Assembly: GCA_900766555.1 (NCBI GenBank)
Contig: CAAFVR010000023.1
Location: 1-64,000 of the forward strand
DNA: 64,000 nucleotides
Direction: 5' to 3'
Source of the DNA: Helicobacteraceae bacterium
GTDB lineage: Bacteria; Campylobacterota; Campylobacteria; Campylobacterales; Helicobacteraceae
Positions 25,232 through 33,935 of this stretch are shown here, piece after piece. Position 1 is the first letter of the stretch. Every line of letters starts with the position of its first letter. The position numbers and the translations under genes are program-made. The notes under the pieces are model-generated. The model searched no databases. It was not told the origin of the DNA and saw only the letters and a list, made by a program, of their open reading frames with translations.

Positions 25232-26098
25232 ATGAGATTAAAAAATAAAAAGCTAGATAATTTATTGCAAATAATACATTCTCTCCCAAGGGCAGATAGC
25301 GCTTCATTTGGCGATGTGATACATATAAATTTGCCCAAAAATACAGATCAAAATATGCTAGATATAATTGAGCAATGCGCGCTAAATCTGCGCCCCTGGC
25401 GAAAGGGCCCCTTTCAAATTGGAGATTTATTAATTGATTCTGAATGGAAAAGCTATATCAAATATAATGCTATTTTTGAAAAGCTAGATCTAGATGGCAA
25501 AATTATCGCCGATGTCGGCTGCAATAACGGATATTACATGCTTAGATCCGCACAAAAAGCTCTTGAAGTTATCGGTTTTGATCCTGGAGAGCTATTTTTT
25601 GCGCAATTTCATTTCATTTGGCATTTTTTAAAAGATCTAAATAAAAATGTGAGCTTTCATCTTGATGGCGTAGATGAAGCAGCGATAAAATGGCCAAAAT
25701 ATTTTGATGTAATATTTTGCCTAGGCGTAATATATCATAGGCCAAATCCGATACTTTGTTTAAAATCGCTAACCAAAATGCTAAAAAATGACGAAAGCTA
25801 CATCGTGCTAGATACGCTAATTTATCAATCAGATCTAGAAATTTGCTTAAGCCCCAAAAGTTATGCTGGAATGAATAATGTATATTTCATCCCAAGTATC
25901 AAAGCACTTGAAAATTGGTGCTTCAAGGCCAAATTAAAAATTGAAAAAATAATTGACATCACAAAAACAACGCCAAATGAACAGCGCAAAACAAAATGGA
26001 TCTTAGGTCATAGCTTGGAAGAATTTCTACAAAAAACACCACAATGTGACACAGAGATAGAGCCCACGCGAGCGTATTTTCGCATCAAAAAAGCATAA
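25232..26098 (+). CDS. cmoB: tRNA U34 carboxymethyltransferase CmoB
   Basis: CmoB transfers a carboxymethyl group from carboxy-SAM to 5-hydroxyuridine at wobble position 34. The 288-aa protein has RPWRKGPFQIGD (cmo5U-specific N-terminal region), the SAM motif IADVGCNNGYYMLRSA, IGFDPGELFFAQF, and the late LGVIYHRPNPILCLKSL. The length is shorter than the E. coli enzyme (about 323 aa) because the N-terminal extension is trimmed. It follows the Mur-like gene by 21 nt. Confidence 0.93.
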   Translation: MRLKNKKLDNLLQIIHSLPRADSASFGDVIHINLPKNTDQNMLDIIEQCALNLRPWRKGPFQIGDLLIDSEWKSYIKYNAIFEKLDLDGKIIADVGCNNGYYMLRSAQKALEVIGFDPGELFFAQFHFIWHFLKDLNKNVSFHLDGVDEAAIKWPKYFDVIFCLGVIYHRPNPILCLKSLTKMLKNDESYIVLDTLIYQSDLEICLSPKSYAGMNNVYFIPSIKALENWCFKAKLKIEKIIDITKTTPNEQRKTKWILGHSLEEFLQKTPQCDTEIEPTRAYFRIKKA

Positions 26099-26116
26099 AA
26101 ACATAAAGGATATGCA

Positions 26117-26494
26117 ATGAAAGATATAGAAATTTTACAAAAAGATGAAAATTACTGCAAAGCGGCCTTTAGTCCAAGTCAAGATATGCCAGATCTTTTG
26201 CCGCTTGGTAAAAGTGAATTTCTAGCTTCGCATATTATTTTTGATCAAAGCACTAAGGTGGCAAATATGCTAGTTAAAGATGATGCCTTTTTATCAAGCG
26301 TTGAAATGCGCTTTCTCTCGCCACTCCCAAAAGATAATAAGCTGATTTTAGAAGCTAGAGTCATACAAAAAATCTCTAAAAAATGCGTTATCGAAGTTAG
26401 CGGCTTTTATCTAGACATCTTAATTTTTAGCGCTAATTTCACATATGCGATATTGGATAAAGCATTATTCGAGCTAGAAAATCCAAATATTTAA
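26117..26494 (+). CDS. Hotdog-fold-like protein (HP0420-like)
   Basis: This is a 125-aa soluble protein immediately after cmoB, where H. pylori has HP0420. The pattern of one helix (SEFLASHIIFDQSTKVANMLV) followed by alternating strands (SVEMRFLSPLPKDNKLILEARV, CVIEVSGFYLDILIF) resembles hotdog thioesterases or FapR-like domains. A clear catalytic acid is not obvious. The function is unknown. A GGATAT stretch with AAAGGA lies ahead of the ATG. Confidence 0.65.
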   Translation: MKDIEILQKDENYCKAAFSPSQDMPDLLPLGKSEFLASHIIFDQSTKVANMLVKDDAFLSSVEMRFLSPLPKDNKLILEARVIQKISKKCVIEVSGFYLDILIFSANFTYAILDKALFELENPNI

Positions 26495-26534
26495 TTTATA
26501 TGGTTATAACATCAATCTAAAACAAAGGAATAAC

Positions 26535-26855
26535 ATGGAAAAGATAAATACCGACAAATTTAAACAAGTAATCTCTGGATCCGAACTAGTCGTAGTTGAC
26601 TTCAGCGCGCCTTGGTGCCCTGATTGCGTTAGGATAGATCCGATCTTAAAAACACTCCAGGGCGAATACGCGCAAAAAGCAAAGTTTTATCAAGTAAATA
26701 TCGATGATGAAGAATCACTCAAAAATTCTTGCAGTATCCGCCGCATCCCAACAATACTTTTTTATAAAAATGGCGTTGAAGTAGCCGACAGACTAGTTGA
26801 GCCAAAAAGCAAAAAAGAGATAGAAGACGTACTCAAAAATGCAATAGTGGCCTAA
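26535..26855 (+). CDS. Thioredoxin-like protein with CPDC active site
   Basis: This 106-aa thioredoxin-fold protein contains FSAPWCPDCVRIDP, so the active site is CPDC rather than the classical CGPC. The cis-Pro is in IRRIPTILFYKNG. H. pylori has a second thioredoxin (Trx2) with a CPDC-type site, and this is probably its counterpart. It has no signal peptide and so is cytosolic. An AAAGGA site precedes the ATG. After the stop, the GGCCTAAGGCC inverted repeat at about 26,850-26,860 could form a short hairpin. Confidence 0.9.
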   Translation: MEKINTDKFKQVISGSELVVVDFSAPWCPDCVRIDPILKTLQGEYAQKAKFYQVNIDDEESLKNSCSIRRIPTILFYKNGVEVADRLVEPKSKKEIEDVLKNAIVA

Positions 26856-26908
26856 GGCCTACTTTCTTCTCGCAGTACCCCGCAGCTGCCAAGCCAGTGC
26901 GGTTGCGT

Positions 26909-27700
26909 CTAGACGCCGCGTTTGTCGCCAAAGATGCGGATATGTAGCCTATCACTTAGGCTCCAGCCATGTTTTAAGCATAGATTTAGCATATCTGGTA
27001 TCTTTGTATCAATTTCATTTGTAGAGCTACCAAGCGGCATTATAAATACCTGAAATTTCCCATATTTTTTAGCAAAATCTAATATCTGCAATATCTCTTT
27101 TTCGCAGGCCAAAATATCATCATTAATAACGAATTTGAAAACAACTTCCCTAGCATTTTGCAAAATATTTGCAATAGCCTCAAAATTTATGCGCTTTTTA
27201 GCGCTCTCAAGACTATAGGCCAATTTAATACTTAGTGTAAAATGCAAATTTTTTAGCCTCGGAGTGAAAGGGAAAAGCACGCTAGCATTACTTTCAACCC
27301 AGATCTGATGTGAACTAAAAGTCCCCAATAATTCCTGCAAAACTGGGATTTTGAAACTAAGTGTCGGCTCACCGCCCGTTAAAATAATGTCAAAATCCCC
27401 CATTTTATTTTGAAAGCTAACATCAGCAATTTTTTGCACGATGCCTTTGTGATCTAATCTTTGCCATTCGTCGCTAAAGGCGCCATTTGCGGCATAAATA
27501 CTGTCGCATCCTATATATTCTATGCCATTTTTTAGCGCCCTATTCCCAAATCCAGCGCAAGTAAAATTGCACCCACCAAGTCTCACAAATACGCTAGGCT
27601 TGCCCATGCGCGCGCCCTCGCCCTGGATGCTGTAGAAAATCTCGCTAATTTGTAGAAATTTGATGCTCTGGCCTTTTATAAAAAAACTGCTTTGTCCCAT
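26909..27700 (-). CDS. queE: 7-carboxy-7-deazaguanine synthase QueE
   Basis: QueE is a radical-SAM enzyme of queuosine (preQ0) synthesis, acting after QueD. The 263-aa product has ISEIFYSIQGEG, the Cys cluster GCNFTCAGFG with the third Cys further on in IGCDSIYA, and the glycine-rich ILTGGEPTLS. The spacing between the second and third Cys is expanded to about 16 residues, which I believe is usual for epsilonproteobacterial QueE. The start overlaps the 3' end of queD by 56 nt; no better ATG is visible nearer the family N-terminus. Confidence 0.9.
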   Translation of the reverse strand: MGQSSFFIKGQSIKFLQISEIFYSIQGEGARMGKPSVFVRLGGCNFTCAGFGNRALKNGIEYIGCDSIYAANGAFSDEWQRLDHKGIVQKIADVSFQNKMGDFDIILTGGEPTLSFKIPVLQELLGTFSSHQIWVESNASVLFPFTPRLKNLHFTLSIKLAYSLESAKKRINFEAIANILQNAREVVFKFVINDDILACEKEILQILDFAKKYGKFQVFIMPLGSSTNEIDTKIPDMLNLCLKHGWSLSDRLHIRIFGDKRGV

Positions 27701-28253
27701 CTCTCAAAAAACGCTCTAATTTCGCAAAAAGATCTTTATGCCTCATTTCATCCAAAATAGCATTAGAAAAACTAAGCTCTTTTGCACTCAAAGTTCCGCC
27801 TAGGCGTTCTAGATCCGATCTAGCCGCCTCAGCATAGCCATAATCTGTTTCGTGAACGCGAATTGCATAAAGTTCGATATCTTCTCCATTATTTAGATCT
27901 GATGCCTTTAAAATCAAATCGATGTAATAAAAAAATATTAGCGCATAGCTCTCCGCGCTGGCATTAAATGGCAAGCTCACATAACGTTTCGAATAATTCT
28001 TAATAAAAGCTATGAAATTTGCATCTTCTTTATCCCAAAAATGCGTGGCATGATCAAAACAATCGATGAAATCAAAGACCTCATTTTTCAAAATGCCAAA
28101 ATCAAGGACCATGTTTGCAAAATCAAGCGAATCTGACTTTACAAATACTTCGACTTTATAATTATGTCCATGCAGACTTTGCGAACATCTTGTGCTTGTG
28201 CAATTTCGCACAACATGACTAGCGCAAAATTTGAAACTTCGGCGTATTATCAT
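27645..28253 (-). CDS. queD: 6-carboxy-5,6,7,8-tetrahydropterin synthase QueD
   Basis: QueD converts dihydroneopterin triphosphate to 6-carboxytetrahydropterin, the first committed step towards queuosine. Zinc ligands are visible as His in FCASHVV and the HGHN motif (SLHGHNYKVEV); the catalytic HETD (VHETDYGYAEA) is present. The frame opens at 28,265, but the ATG at 28,253 overlaps the upstream lipoprotein stop by ATGA and gives the family start MIIRRSFKF, so it is chosen. The roughly 50-residue C-terminal extension after the core is longer than in E. coli QueD. Confidence 0.92.
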   Translation of the reverse strand: MIIRRSFKFCASHVVRNCTSTRCSQSLHGHNYKVEVFVKSDSLDFANMVLDFGILKNEVFDFIDCFDHATHFWDKEDANFIAFIKNYSKRYVSLPFNASAESYALIFFYYIDLILKASDLNNGEDIELYAIRVHETDYGYAEAARSDLERLGGTLSAKELSFSNAILDEMRHKDLFAKLERFLRDGTKQFFYKRPEHQISTN

Positions 28254-28918
28254 TGGCAAACCCAATAAGCCGGCAGCGGACTTTCATACGAATATTGTTC
28301 TTTGCGCGTGAAATCAAGCCGCGCAATCGTGTTATAAATCAAATCTCTAAAAACATAATTATATCCGCAGACATTTCCGCGAACTGAGCCATCAACTATC
28401 ATAATGCGCTTTTTTGTATTTATGTCATACCAATTCATCAAGAAATGATATGTCGTAACATATTGCACGCTCTGGCTAAAATCTGTGACATTAAAAGCTT
28501 TTTGCGGATTATTATCACAATAAAATTTATCACCATAAAAATAGCAGCTTGATATAACGCCATCATTTATAACGCTGTAATTGTAATTTACCACCGGATC
28601 TGCGCGGATATCTTTATAAAGGCGAAAATGCACTAAATTTCTAGCCGTTTTATCGCTTATCTCACTTTGTTTATATACACTATTAAAGCCTCGAGTTTGC
28701 AGCTCATAAATTATTAGATCCACATAGTAGGCTGAGACTAAATCGCCTGGATCATGCCAAAGCACGACTGGGGCGTTCACATTGAAGCGATATTCGGGCT
28801 CTAGCGTGGAGTAATAGCCCATTTGGAGATTATTTGCACATGCGGCAAAAATTAGTCCCAAAATGCCATATGCGCAGATAATAAATATCTTTCTAACAAT
28901 ATTTCCAATATTCCACAT
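28250..28918 (-). CDS. Lipoprotein of unknown function
   Basis: From the ATG at 28,918 the protein (222 aa) has a hydrophobic signal ending in a lipobox, GLIFAACANN, so it should be lipidated on the Cys at about residue 27. The mature part has aromatic-rich strands (QMGYYSTLEPEYRF, VVLWHDPGDLVSAYYV) and several Cys. A TTG six codons upstream is less likely to be the start. Its stop overlaps queD by ATGA. I do not recognise the family; the pattern resembles an envelope-assembly lipoprotein. Confidence 0.75.
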   Translation of the reverse strand: MWNIGNIVRKIFIICAYGILGLIFAACANNLQMGYYSTLEPEYRFNVNAPVVLWHDPGDLVSAYYVDLIIYELQTRGFNSVYKQSEISDKTARNLVHFRLYKDIRADPVVNYNYSVINDGVISSCYFYGDKFYCDNNPQKAFNVTDFSQSVQYVTTYHFLMNWYDINTKKRIMIVDGSVRGNVCGYNYVFRDLIYNTIARLDFTRKEQYSYESPLPAYWVCQ

Positions 28919-29029
28919 GTAAATCCGTTTTAGCAAAAATAAAGCAAAAGTGATTCCAAATTATACGAACTTTTATATGTGATAAAGCTAAGTTAATTTA
29001 AAATTAAGTGCAAAATTGAAAGGAAATTA

Positions 29030-30334
29030 ATGCACTTTTTGGACAAAATCTTCAAGTTAAAAGATAATGGCACAAACACAAAAACAGAGGCCATAGCCGG
29101 GCTCACCACGTTTTTGACGATGGTTTATATTGTTTTTGTAAATCCAGCTATTTTAGGCGATGCTGGGATGGATAAGAGTGCCGTTTTTGTCACGACTTGC
29201 ATAATCGCAGGACTTGGCACAATAGCACTTGGACTTTTTGCAAACATGCCAATAGCGATGGCACCAGCTCTTGGGCTTAGCCCATTTTTCGCATATGTTG
29301 TGGTAAATAAGCTTGGCTATTCATGGCAGGTTGGGATGGGCGCAGTCTTCATTGGCTGCGTGGCATTTTTACTCCTTAGTATTTTTCAGGTCCGGTATTG
29401 GATTATCTCAAATATCCCAGTTGGCTTGCGAGTTGGCATTGGGGCTGGGATCGGACTTTTTATAGCATTAATTGGCTTTCATAACATGGGCCTTGTAGTC
29501 GCAAGCCCAGCTACGATGGTTACATTGGGAGATCTGCATGATTTCCGCATATTGCTGGGACTTTTGGGCTTTTTGGTCATAATTGTTTTGGCATATTTCC
29601 GGATCTATCAGGGTGTGCTGATATCCATTGTGGCCGTTACGATTTTGGCCTTGATTTTTGACTCAAATATCAAATTCTCAGGCATAGTTTCGCTCCCGCC
29701 TAGCATTTCAAGCGTGGTTGGACATGTGGATATCCTAGGTGCTTTAACAAATTTTGAACTCTTTGGGATAATTTTTGCCTTCATGTTAGTTACGCTTTTT
29801 GACTCATCTGGGACGATAATTTCTGTACTCAAAAAAGCGGGTCTAGTCAGAAAAGATGGTTCTTTTCCAAATATGAAAAAGGCTCTTTTGGTGGATTCTA
29901 GTGCTACGGTTGTGGGCGCATATCTTGGCACAAGCGCACTTTCAACATATATTGAATCCGGATCTGGCGTAAGCGTAGGTGGCAAAACTGGGCTAACGGC
30001 CGTTGTTGTTGGCATTTTATTTTTGATAGCTTTATTTTTCTCTCCGCTTTTATCAATCGTGCCAACATATGCTACAGCTGGCGCGCTCGTATATGTGGGC
30101 ATATTGATGGGCGGATCATTACGCAAAGTCAATTGGGATGATATAACAGAGGCAACGCCGGCTTTTTTAACAGCTGTTATGATGCCTTTTACTTATTCAA
30201 TTACTGAGGGTATTGCATTTGGCTTTATAAGTTATGTGATCTTAAAAGCACTAACCGGACGCTTTAAAGAAATCAATTTAGCTGTCTTAATCGTAGCAAT
30301 ATTATTTATAGTGAAATTCGCCTGGATAGGATAA
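29030..30334 (+). CDS. NCS2/AzgA-type purine base permease
   Basis: This 434-aa membrane protein belongs to the AzgA branch of nucleobase transporters (adenine/guanine/hypoxanthine uptake). Diagnostic parts are TEAIAGLTTFLTMVYIVFVNPAIL, NMPIAMAPALGLSPFFAYVVV, the VTLFDSSGTI segment and YLGTSALSTYIESGSGV. Roughly 12-14 helices are predicted by eye. An AAAGGA site precedes the ATG. It diverges from the lipoprotein gene and fits with purine salvage (deoD, guaB) elsewhere in the window. Confidence 0.9.
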   Translation: MHFLDKIFKLKDNGTNTKTEAIAGLTTFLTMVYIVFVNPAILGDAGMDKSAVFVTTCIIAGLGTIALGLFANMPIAMAPALGLSPFFAYVVVNKLGYSWQVGMGAVFIGCVAFLLLSIFQVRYWIISNIPVGLRVGIGAGIGLFIALIGFHNMGLVVASPATMVTLGDLHDFRILLGLLGFLVIIVLAYFRIYQGVLISIVAVTILALIFDSNIKFSGIVSLPPSISSVVGHVDILGALTNFELFGIIFAFMLVTLFDSSGTIISVLKKAGLVRKDGSFPNMKKALLVDSSATVVGAYLGTSALSTYIESGSGVSVGGKTGLTAVVVGILFLIALFFSPLLSIVPTYATAGALVYVGILMGGSLRKVNWDDITEATPAFLTAVMMPFTYSITEGIAFGFISYVILKALTGRFKEINLAVLIVAILFIVKFAWIG

Positions 30335-30354
30335 TCCAGGTAAGTTAGCGAAAG

Positions 30355-31524
30355 TTAAGGCGCTGGCAATAAATTAAATACTACTACTTCGGATCTACTC
30401 CCAAGCCGCATCGGCGGCCCCCAGGTGCCAGATCCGACAGAAATATAAATAAATTCACCATCTTTAAAATCATGCATCCCGCGCACATATGGCTGCTGCA
30501 ATTTCACCAAAAAATTAAAAGGGAATATCTGACCGCCATGCGTATGGCCAGATAAAACTAAATCTACTTTATATTCTGGGCTTGGAAGTGTCTTTAGATC
30601 CGTTGTGACCTTTGGTTGATGAGATAAAAGCAGCGTTGGCAAATCCTCAAAGCCGCCAAAAATGGCCTTTTTCAAATCTATTTTATATTTGCTCAAAAAG
30701 CGCTCACTCGTGTAATCTGGTATGCCGACCACATTTAAGACGCGATTATCATTAACTTTTATGCTAACGCTTGCGTTATTTAAAATAGTCCAGCCAAATG
30801 TTTTAAGCTTATTTAAAATATTTGTGGCGCTGTGAAACATCTCATGATTACCCAAAATATAATAGATCCCATCTCTTGCGCGCAGATTTTTTAATAAATC
30901 CACCTTATCTTCAATTTCTTGGAGCCTGTAATCTATGATATCGCCGGTTAAAACTATGGCATCTGCATTTTGAGAATTAGCAAGATTTATTACATTTTGG
31001 ATATTGCGCTTTGTGCTCAAGGTATTTATGTGCAGATCTGATATTTGGACTATCTTAAGCGGAACTTTCAGATTTTTAATGAATATATTTTGATTTACAA
31101 GCGCAATTTTCTCAAATGTACCCTTATAAATACTAAAAAATATGACCAAGATACTAACTATAAAAACGAGCTGTTTTATATAAGGCGCAATGTCCCAAAA
31201 TCTATGCTCAGGTATAAAAATAAATGGAAAAAGCACAATAATGTAATAACAAATTGCACCAACAAAAAGTAAAAATCCTGCACCCAAACTCACAGCCAAT
31301 ATGAAATCAAGCACATAAGGTAAGTGAAACTTGGAATGCAAAATAGGAAAAGTCGCGCTAAAAATTAGCAATATCAAAACAAAGGCGATGCCGCCCTTTT
31401 GCAAATTCACTCCAAAGATTTGACTTCTATAAAAGAAAGTGAAATACACCACAATGTGGATAAAAAACAAGATCCCAAAAGTGATGAAGTAGAAATAAAA
31501 GTAGTTGCTTTCTTTAGAAGCCAT
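30355..31524 (-). CDS. Membrane-anchored metallophosphoesterase (YkuE/YaeI-like)
   Basis: The 389-aa protein has about four N-terminal membrane helices (residues about 10-150), then a calcineurin-like phosphoesterase domain. The domain shows QISDLHIN, LTGDIIDYR, LGNHEMF, SHQP and the terminal SGHTHGGQIFP, which is a full set of dinuclear metal ligands. Relatives remove pyrophosphate or phosphate from lipids, for example lipid A precursors. The ATG at 31,524 is chosen over a TTG three codons upstream. It converges with the purine permease, with a 20-nt gap. Confidence 0.88.
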   Translation of the reverse strand: MASKESNYFYFYFITFGILFFIHIVVYFTFFYRSQIFGVNLQKGGIAFVLILLIFSATFPILHSKFHLPYVLDFILAVSLGAGFLLFVGAICYYIIVLFPFIFIPEHRFWDIAPYIKQLVFIVSILVIFFSIYKGTFEKIALVNQNIFIKNLKVPLKIVQISDLHINTLSTKRNIQNVINLANSQNADAIVLTGDIIDYRLQEIEDKVDLLKNLRARDGIYYILGNHEMFHSATNILNKLKTFGWTILNNASVSIKVNDNRVLNVVGIPDYTSERFLSKYKIDLKKAIFGGFEDLPTLLLSHQPKVTTDLKTLPSPEYKVDLVLSGHTHGGQIFPFNFLVKLQQPYVRGMHDFKDGEFIYISVGSGTWGPPMRLGSRSEVVVFNLLPAP

Positions 31525-31594
31525 GAAATCCAATCTAAGGCGTGATAAAATTATAACCTAAAAGGGCGTAATCGCTCAGAAGCAAAGAGTAGAA

Positions 31595-32032
31595 ATGAAA
31601 ATTGTATTTATCTGCCTTGGGAATATTTGTCGCAGTCCTCTGGCTCATGGAATCGCGCGCAAAATAATTAAAGATAAAAATCTAGATATGCAAATAAGCT
31701 CAGCTGGCATATCCGGCTGGCACACAAATGAACCTCCACATCATCTAAGTATAGAAGTTGCAAAAGATAATGGCATTGATATATCAGATCTGCGCTCATC
31801 CAAAGTGACGCAATATTTGGAAGCTGATTTATACATCGTAATGGATAGTCAAAATCTAGCAGACATGCTAAACTTAGGCTTCCCAAAAGATAAGGTCAAA
31901 AAAATTGGAGACTTTGGCTTTAGCGGCAAAGATGTCGTAGATCCGTATGGCCACGACAAAGAGACCTTTATAGAAGTCTATAAAATGCTAGAAGTTGCCA
32001 CTGCAAATCTGCTAGAATACGCAAGGAAATAA
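31595..32032 (+). CDS. Low-molecular-weight protein tyrosine phosphatase
   Basis: This is a 145-aa cytosolic phosphatase. The active-site loop CLGNICRS (C-x5-R-S) lies at the N-terminus and the general acid Asp is in VVDPYGHDK (about residue 113), as in all LMW-PTPs. Bacterial relatives often regulate exopolysaccharide or stress pathways. The next gene, a TerB-like membrane protein, starts one base after the stop, so they are probably co-transcribed. Confidence 0.93.
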   Translation: MKIVFICLGNICRSPLAHGIARKIIKDKNLDMQISSAGISGWHTNEPPHHLSIEVAKDNGIDISDLRSSKVTQYLEADLYIVMDSQNLADMLNLGFPKDKVKKIGDFGFSGKDVVDPYGHDKETFIEVYKMLEVATANLLEYARK

Positions 32033-32033
32033 G

Positions 32034-32885
32034 ATGGAATTTATACTACTTATCATAGCTGGATTTGTTGTGTACTACCTATATGTCACCTTTCAAGAAT
32101 ATTTGAAAAATCCACTACATAAAGACAAAACGCCGCAAAAAAGCCCATTTCTAAAAACAAAACCAGAAATCACAGAAGACGCCAAAATAATTGAGGTCAA
32201 AGCAGAAGAACTAGATAATCAAAAAAGCTTTGAAAAAAGCGAGCTTGGCGTAATATTATCCATCCTTAAAATCATCCCAAATGCCAAGGAATTATGCGAT
32301 TTGCACACTAAGATATCAGATCTTGTGATTTCTCAATATTTTTCCCTGCCATATTTGAATAAATCAGCAGCCGATAAAGCAAAAGCTAAGGCCATTTTGG
32401 AATCAAAAGATAGATTTAATGTGCTAGATCTAAGCAAAGATCTGTTAAATATCACCTATGGCGAATACAAAAAACGCTTAAAAATTATCGAATTTTTCAC
32501 CATGATTTTATATATCGATGGCCAATTAAATGAATCCAAAAATGAATTTTTACTAGATATAGCTTCAAGCTTGGAGCTTGATAATAGCGATTTTAACGCG
32601 ATATATGAAAGCTTTGAAAGCGCCCTTAAAGATCCCGTGGATTTAAAGACTACAAAAGATCTAGACAAAAATTTGGATCAAATAATTCCAAATCTCTTTT
32701 CCCAAAATATACATAGCGCAAATTTCTTGGATGCCGCATTGATATTGCGCCAAAACACACAAAATCCGCCAATCAAAATTAAAAGAACCAGAAAGAAAAA
32801 AGAAACAGAACAAAATCCTGAAGAAGTGACAGAAGTAACAGAGCCAAAGCAAACAAAAAGCAAAACAAGAGGGAGTAAAAAATAA
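32034..32885 (+). CDS. Membrane-anchored protein with TerB-like domain
   Basis: The 283-aa protein begins with one membrane helix (FILLIIAGFVVYYLYVTF), then a charged linker. A helical domain at about residues 135-210 follows, with the TerB/DjlA-N-like pattern RLKIIEFFTMILYIDGQLNESKNEFLLDIASSLEL. The last 35 residues are Lys/Glu-rich and disordered. No DnaJ domain is present. Its stop overlaps the next gene start (ATAATG spacing). The function is unknown; a cytoplasm-facing scaffold is a guess. Confidence 0.65.
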   Translation: MEFILLIIAGFVVYYLYVTFQEYLKNPLHKDKTPQKSPFLKTKPEITEDAKIIEVKAEELDNQKSFEKSELGVILSILKIIPNAKELCDLHTKISDLVISQYFSLPYLNKSAADKAKAKAILESKDRFNVLDLSKDLLNITYGEYKKRLKIIEFFTMILYIDGQLNESKNEFLLDIASSLELDNSDFNAIYESFESALKDPVDLKTTKDLDKNLDQIIPNLFSQNIHSANFLDAALILRQNTQNPPIKIKRTRKKKETEQNPEEVTEVTEPKQTKSKTRGSKK

Positions 32886-33913
32886 TGTCAAAAAGACTAG
32901 CCAAAACAATATTAATAATCGGATTAATAATTATCTTGCTACTTGGAGGGGCATTTTTTTATATCTCAAATAAAACAAAAAATGATATTGAAAATGGACT
33001 AAATGAATTTGCAAATAATATTAAATCGCAAGCTTTCCCAAATAATAACGAGCTACGCGAGGGGCTAAAAATTAATCCATTTGTATGCAAAGGCATCTTG
33101 CATATTTCATGCAAAAGTGAAGCTAGCATAACACATGAAAATGACGTAATAATGGAAGTTAAAGATATTGAAATTGGCTTTAAAAATATAGGCCTTAACT
33201 CACTTGAGACTTACGCGAATGCAAAAATAATCCCGCCAAAAATGCTATCAGATATAGGAAATATCGAGATCAAAACAGACAGCCTTTTAAAAATACTCGA
33301 TCAAAAGCAAGGCATAATATCCACGCCTAGTAATGTAAATATCAATATTTCTGGCACAAAAATACATCTAAATATAGATTCTGATATGCAAAATGAAAGC
33401 TTTGTAAATGAATCTATTTTTAAGCTAGCCAAAAAGTTATTTGATCCAAATAGTAGCGCTGAGAAATTGCGCATAAAATCACTAGAACTTGGCGTAGCTT
33501 TTGATAACAAAACGGCCTATCAGCGCATGGCTCAAATAATTTTATCTCCATCACATATGCCAAATCAAACTCATTTGCCAAATGAGGGCGACAAAATGCC
33601 AGATGCTCCAAATATCATGGATAATTTTGACCCATCAAAATATCGCGACGAAGTGACAGAGCAATCTTATGTTGGCGCTTTTTTCTTGACGCAAATTGTA
33701 GATCTAACGCCAGGCCAAATTGAAAATCTGCGAGATGCATATGTGAAATTAATGCTAGGAGATACAAAAGAGCTAAAGATACATACTGCGCCAAAAGAAC
33801 CCAAATTTTATTCTCCGCCAACAGCTGATAGTCCCGAGCAAAATATGAGCTTCCTTTTTGACATAGCTCATTATTTGAGCGAAGATTTAACAATCAAACA
33901 AATACCATTCTAA
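32885..33913 (+). CDS. Bitopic membrane protein of unknown function
   Basis: The 342-aa protein has one N-terminal helix ([19 protein letters not shown]) and an extracytoplasmic part rich in beta-strands ([39 protein letters not shown]). The helix-strand pattern is reminiscent of AsmA/DUF945-like periplasmic proteins, but I cannot assign it. Two Cys lie close together ([13 protein letters not shown]). It overlaps the TerB-like gene and precedes gyrA by 22 nt. Confidence 0.6.
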   Translation: MSKRLAKTILIIGLIIILLLGGAFFYISNKTKNDIENGLNEFANNIKSQAFPNNNELREGLKINPFVCKGILHISCKSEASITHENDVIMEVKDIEIGFKNIGLNSLETYANAKIIPPKMLSDIGNIEIKTDSLLKILDQKQGIISTPSNVNINISGTKIHLNIDSDMQNESFVNESIFKLAKKLFDPNSSAEKLRIKSLELGVAFDNKTAYQRMAQIILSPSHMPNQTHLPNEGDKMPDAPNIMDNFDPSKYRDEVTEQSYVGAFFLTQIVDLTPGQIENLRDAYVKLMLGDTKELKIHTAPKEPKFYSPPTADSPEQNMSFLFDIAHYLSEDLTIKQIPF

Positions 33914-33935
33914 AGATCCGGAGAACCCCAAAATA

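Noticed and set aside
26850..26908. GC-rich stretch after the thioredoxin gene as a possible tRNA or small RNA
   Set aside because: Only a short GGCCTAAGGCC inverted repeat is present; no cloverleaf or promoter could be drawn.
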